Made by a program: the position numbers and the translations under genes
Notes under the pieces: generated by a model
Databases searched by the model: none
Seen by the model: only the letters and a program-made list of their open reading frames with translations
Told to the model about the DNA's origin: nothing
Source: Eubacterium sp.
GTDB lineage: Bacteria > Bacillota_A > Clostridia > Peptostreptococcales > Anaerovoracaceae
Length of the DNA stretch: 6,444 nucleotides
NCBI GenBank assembly: GCA_021769545.1
Contig: JAETSS010000080.1
Location: 1-6,444 of the forward strand
Direction of reading: 5' to 3'
Part shown: positions 5,365 through 6,444 of the stretch, piece by piece
Layout: every line of letters starts with the position of its first letter
Position numbering within the stretch: position 1 is the first letter of the stretch

Positions 5365-5392
5365 TTACTGTTTCCAACTTTTATGGTAAAAT
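5365..5392 (+). promoter_or_regulatory. Promoter of the DMT exporter with extended -10
   Basis: TAAAAT at 5387-5392 is preceded directly by TGG, forming an extended -10 (TGnTAAAAT). A weak -35 (TTACTG, 5365-5370) lies 16 nt upstream. Initiation near 5399 gives a leader of about 28 nt with AGGAG at 5413-5417, nine bases before the ATG. The extended -10 would offset the poor -35. Confidence 0.55.
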
Positions 5393-5426
5393 ATAGTGTC
5401 TTAATTTTTATCAGGAGTAAAAAAAA

Positions 5427-6338
5427 ATGAATAACGCTATTATCAACAAGCTTAAAGTAAACCTCTACGCCTTCATAACTATCCTTTTATGGGGCTCCAG
5501 CTTTCCCTTCACAAGGATCATAGGCGATGACATCTCGTCATATTCGCTGGGCTTCATAAGATGTGCGCTGTCGGCGGTGATACTTATCATCATCGGCAAG
5601 GCATGTCACATAAGAAAACCTTTTCACAGAAAGGATCTGCTGTGGTTTTTCCTTTCGGGAATCCTGGGCTTCTCGGTATATTTCATATTTTTCAATCTGG
5701 GAATGTCCACCCTCACCTCCGCCACCGGCAGCATAATCACGGCGGTATCGCCCATACTGACAGCCATCGCCGCATCCAAGATCTACAGAGAAAAGGTCAG
5801 CCTGACAGGCTGGGTAATGATAATCTGCGCTTTTGCCGGGGTACTGGTACTGATCCTGTGGAACGGGATACTATCCATAAACAAAGGCGTCTTCTGGATG
5901 TTCGGCGTCGCCGTCGTCTTCGCCGCCTACAACCTACTGACCCGCAAATTTTCCGATATGGGCTACACCGCTATAGAGATCGTTACCTACAGCGCCATCT
6001 TCGGAGGGATACAGATGCTGCCATTCCTGCCCCAGGCTATCGTCGATGTGGCCACCGCCGACATTACCGGCAATCTGGCCGCCATCTATCTGGGCATAAT
6101 GCCGAGCGCCATCGCATACTACTTCTGGAGCAAAGCCCTCGTCCTGACGGAGCGCACCAGCGAAGTGACCAACTACCTGTTCGTAAATCCGCTGATCGCA
6201 GCAATAATCGGCTTCATAATGCTCAGGGAAACCCCCGATATGGGAACGTACATAGGCGGCCTCATAATAATATTCAGCGTCGTCGTATTCAATTTCAAAG
6301 GCAGCCCGCAGGATCTGCAGACCGAACAGCTTCAATAA
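5427..6338 (+). CDS. DMT-superfamily (EamA) membrane transporter
   Basis: A 303-residue integral membrane protein with about ten hydrophobic segments arranged as two EamA repeats. The first repeat opens with LYAFITILLWGSSFPFTR (residues 13-30), where the WGSSF motif is typical. It continues through GFSVYFIFFNLGMSTLTSATGS and the conserved loop before AASKIYREKVSLTGWVMI (115-132). The second includes YLGIMPSAIAYYFWSKAL (221-238) and VNPLIAAIIGFIMLRETP (253-270), the family's closing PhiP...E signature. Members export amino acids, metabolites or drugs from the cytoplasm; substrate cannot be predicted here. AGGAG lies nine bases upstream of the ATG and an intrinsic terminator follows the stop, so it is probably monocistronic. 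It is divergent from the pantothenate operon. Its C-terminus is a short polar glutamine-rich tail. Confidence 0.93.
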   Translation: MNNAIINKLKVNLYAFITILLWGSSFPFTRIIGDDISSYSLGFIRCALSAVILIIIGKACHIRKPFHRKDLLWFFLSGILGFSVYFIFFNLGMSTLTSATGSIITAVSPILTAIAASKIYREKVSLTGWVMIICAFAGVLVLILWNGILSINKGVFWMFGVAVVFAAYNLLTRKFSDMGYTAIEIVTYSAIFGGIQMLPFLPQAIVDVATADITGNLAAIYLGIMPSAIAYYFWSKALVLTERTSEVTNYLFVNPLIAAIIGFIMLRETPDMGTYIGGLIIIFSVVVFNFKGSPQDLQTEQLQ

Positions 6339-6347
6339 AAATAATCC

Positions 6348-6380
6348 AGGAGCCTTAGCGTTATCCGCAGGCTCCTTTTA
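6348..6380 (+). terminator. Intrinsic terminator of the DMT exporter gene
   Basis: AGGAGCCT (6348-6355) pairs perfectly with AGGCTCCT (6369-6376), followed by TTT, nine bases after the stop codon. Inside the loop GCG (6358-6360) can pair with CGC (6366-6368), extending the structure past a small bulge. Confidence 0.8.
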
Positions 6381-6384
6381 AGTG

Positions 6385-6425
6385 ATTCCAAAGATTCTTT
6401 ATGGAAAAGCGCAATCTTTTGGAAT
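6385..6425. repeat. Inverted repeat near the right edge
   Basis: ATTCCAAAGATT (6385-6396) and AATCTTTTGGAAT (6413-6425) are reverse complements apart from one bulged base, with a 16-base loop. It lies just after the exporter terminator. It could be a second terminator-like hairpin, or part of an element continuing outside the window; no long T-run follows on either strand. Confidence 0.45.
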
Positions 6426-6444
6426 TTGGACGCTTATGGACTAG

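Larger units (their letters stand above)
5115..5426. other. Divergent intergenic region between panG and the DMT exporter
   Basis: About 310 bases separate the two start codons. The right side (5365-5426) holds the exporter promoter and SD. The left side holds the panG SD, a hairpin at 5181-5195, and weak minus-strand promoter candidates at 5221-5248 and at 5362-5390. Part of the minus strand is open in the panG frame, but I regard this as non-coding leader. No riboswitch class was recognised. Confidence 0.6.

Noticed and set aside
5561..6358. 265-codon open frame overlapping the exporter in another frame
   Set aside because: Arginine/histidine-rich shadow of the EamA gene, which has clear membrane segments and its own SD.
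6401..6444. Possible gene start ATG GAA AAG CGC at the right edge
   Set aside because: The frame is open to the edge, but there is no SD and the ATG lies in the loop of an inverted repeat; too short to judge.

Overview
The window looks like chromosomal DNA of a low-to-mid G+C Bacillota, most likely a Clostridia-type anaerobe. The reasons are strong AGGAGG-type Shine-Dalgarno sites, a TTG start, an ECF-transporter S component, and a pantothenate operon that uses the PanG-type (DUF2520) ketopantoate reductase. The genus cannot be fixed from this sequence.

Layout, left to right. (1) At 1-43 on the minus strand are the first 14 codons of a gene that leaves the window, with a textbook SD and a TATAAT promoter. 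(2) Positions 44-415 hold no convincing gene, but contain a probable terminator for the next unit, a 24-bp palindrome, a hairpin, and a start-less 56-codon open frame that may be a gene remnant. (3) A minus-strand two-gene unit follows: an ECF S component (2122-1589), then a class V PLP aminotransferase (1546-416), with a GC-rich hairpin between them. (4) Positions 2123-2406 hold the upstream region of that unit and the strong terminator of the pantothenate operon. (5) The minus-strand panG-panB-panC operon spans 5114-2407. (6) A divergent promoter region lies at 5115-5426. (7) A plus-strand DMT/EamA exporter (5427-6338) is followed by an intrinsic terminator.

PanB hydroxymethylates 2-oxoisovalerate to ketopantoate, PanG reduces that to pantoate, and PanC ligates pantoate to beta-alanine to give pantothenate, the CoA precursor. 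No aspartate decarboxylase (panD) and no panE are present here. The ECF S component and aminotransferase are separated from panC by a terminator, so their link to vitamin metabolism is suggestive only.

The most unusual structure is a pair of 39-bp direct repeats between panG and panB. Each carries an 8-bp stem, and three base pairs of that stem are replaced by compensatory changes between the copies. Look-alike hairpins occur at 201-217 and 5181-5195, so this may be a dispersed small RNA-structured repeat family. No complete new defence or mobile system is visible.
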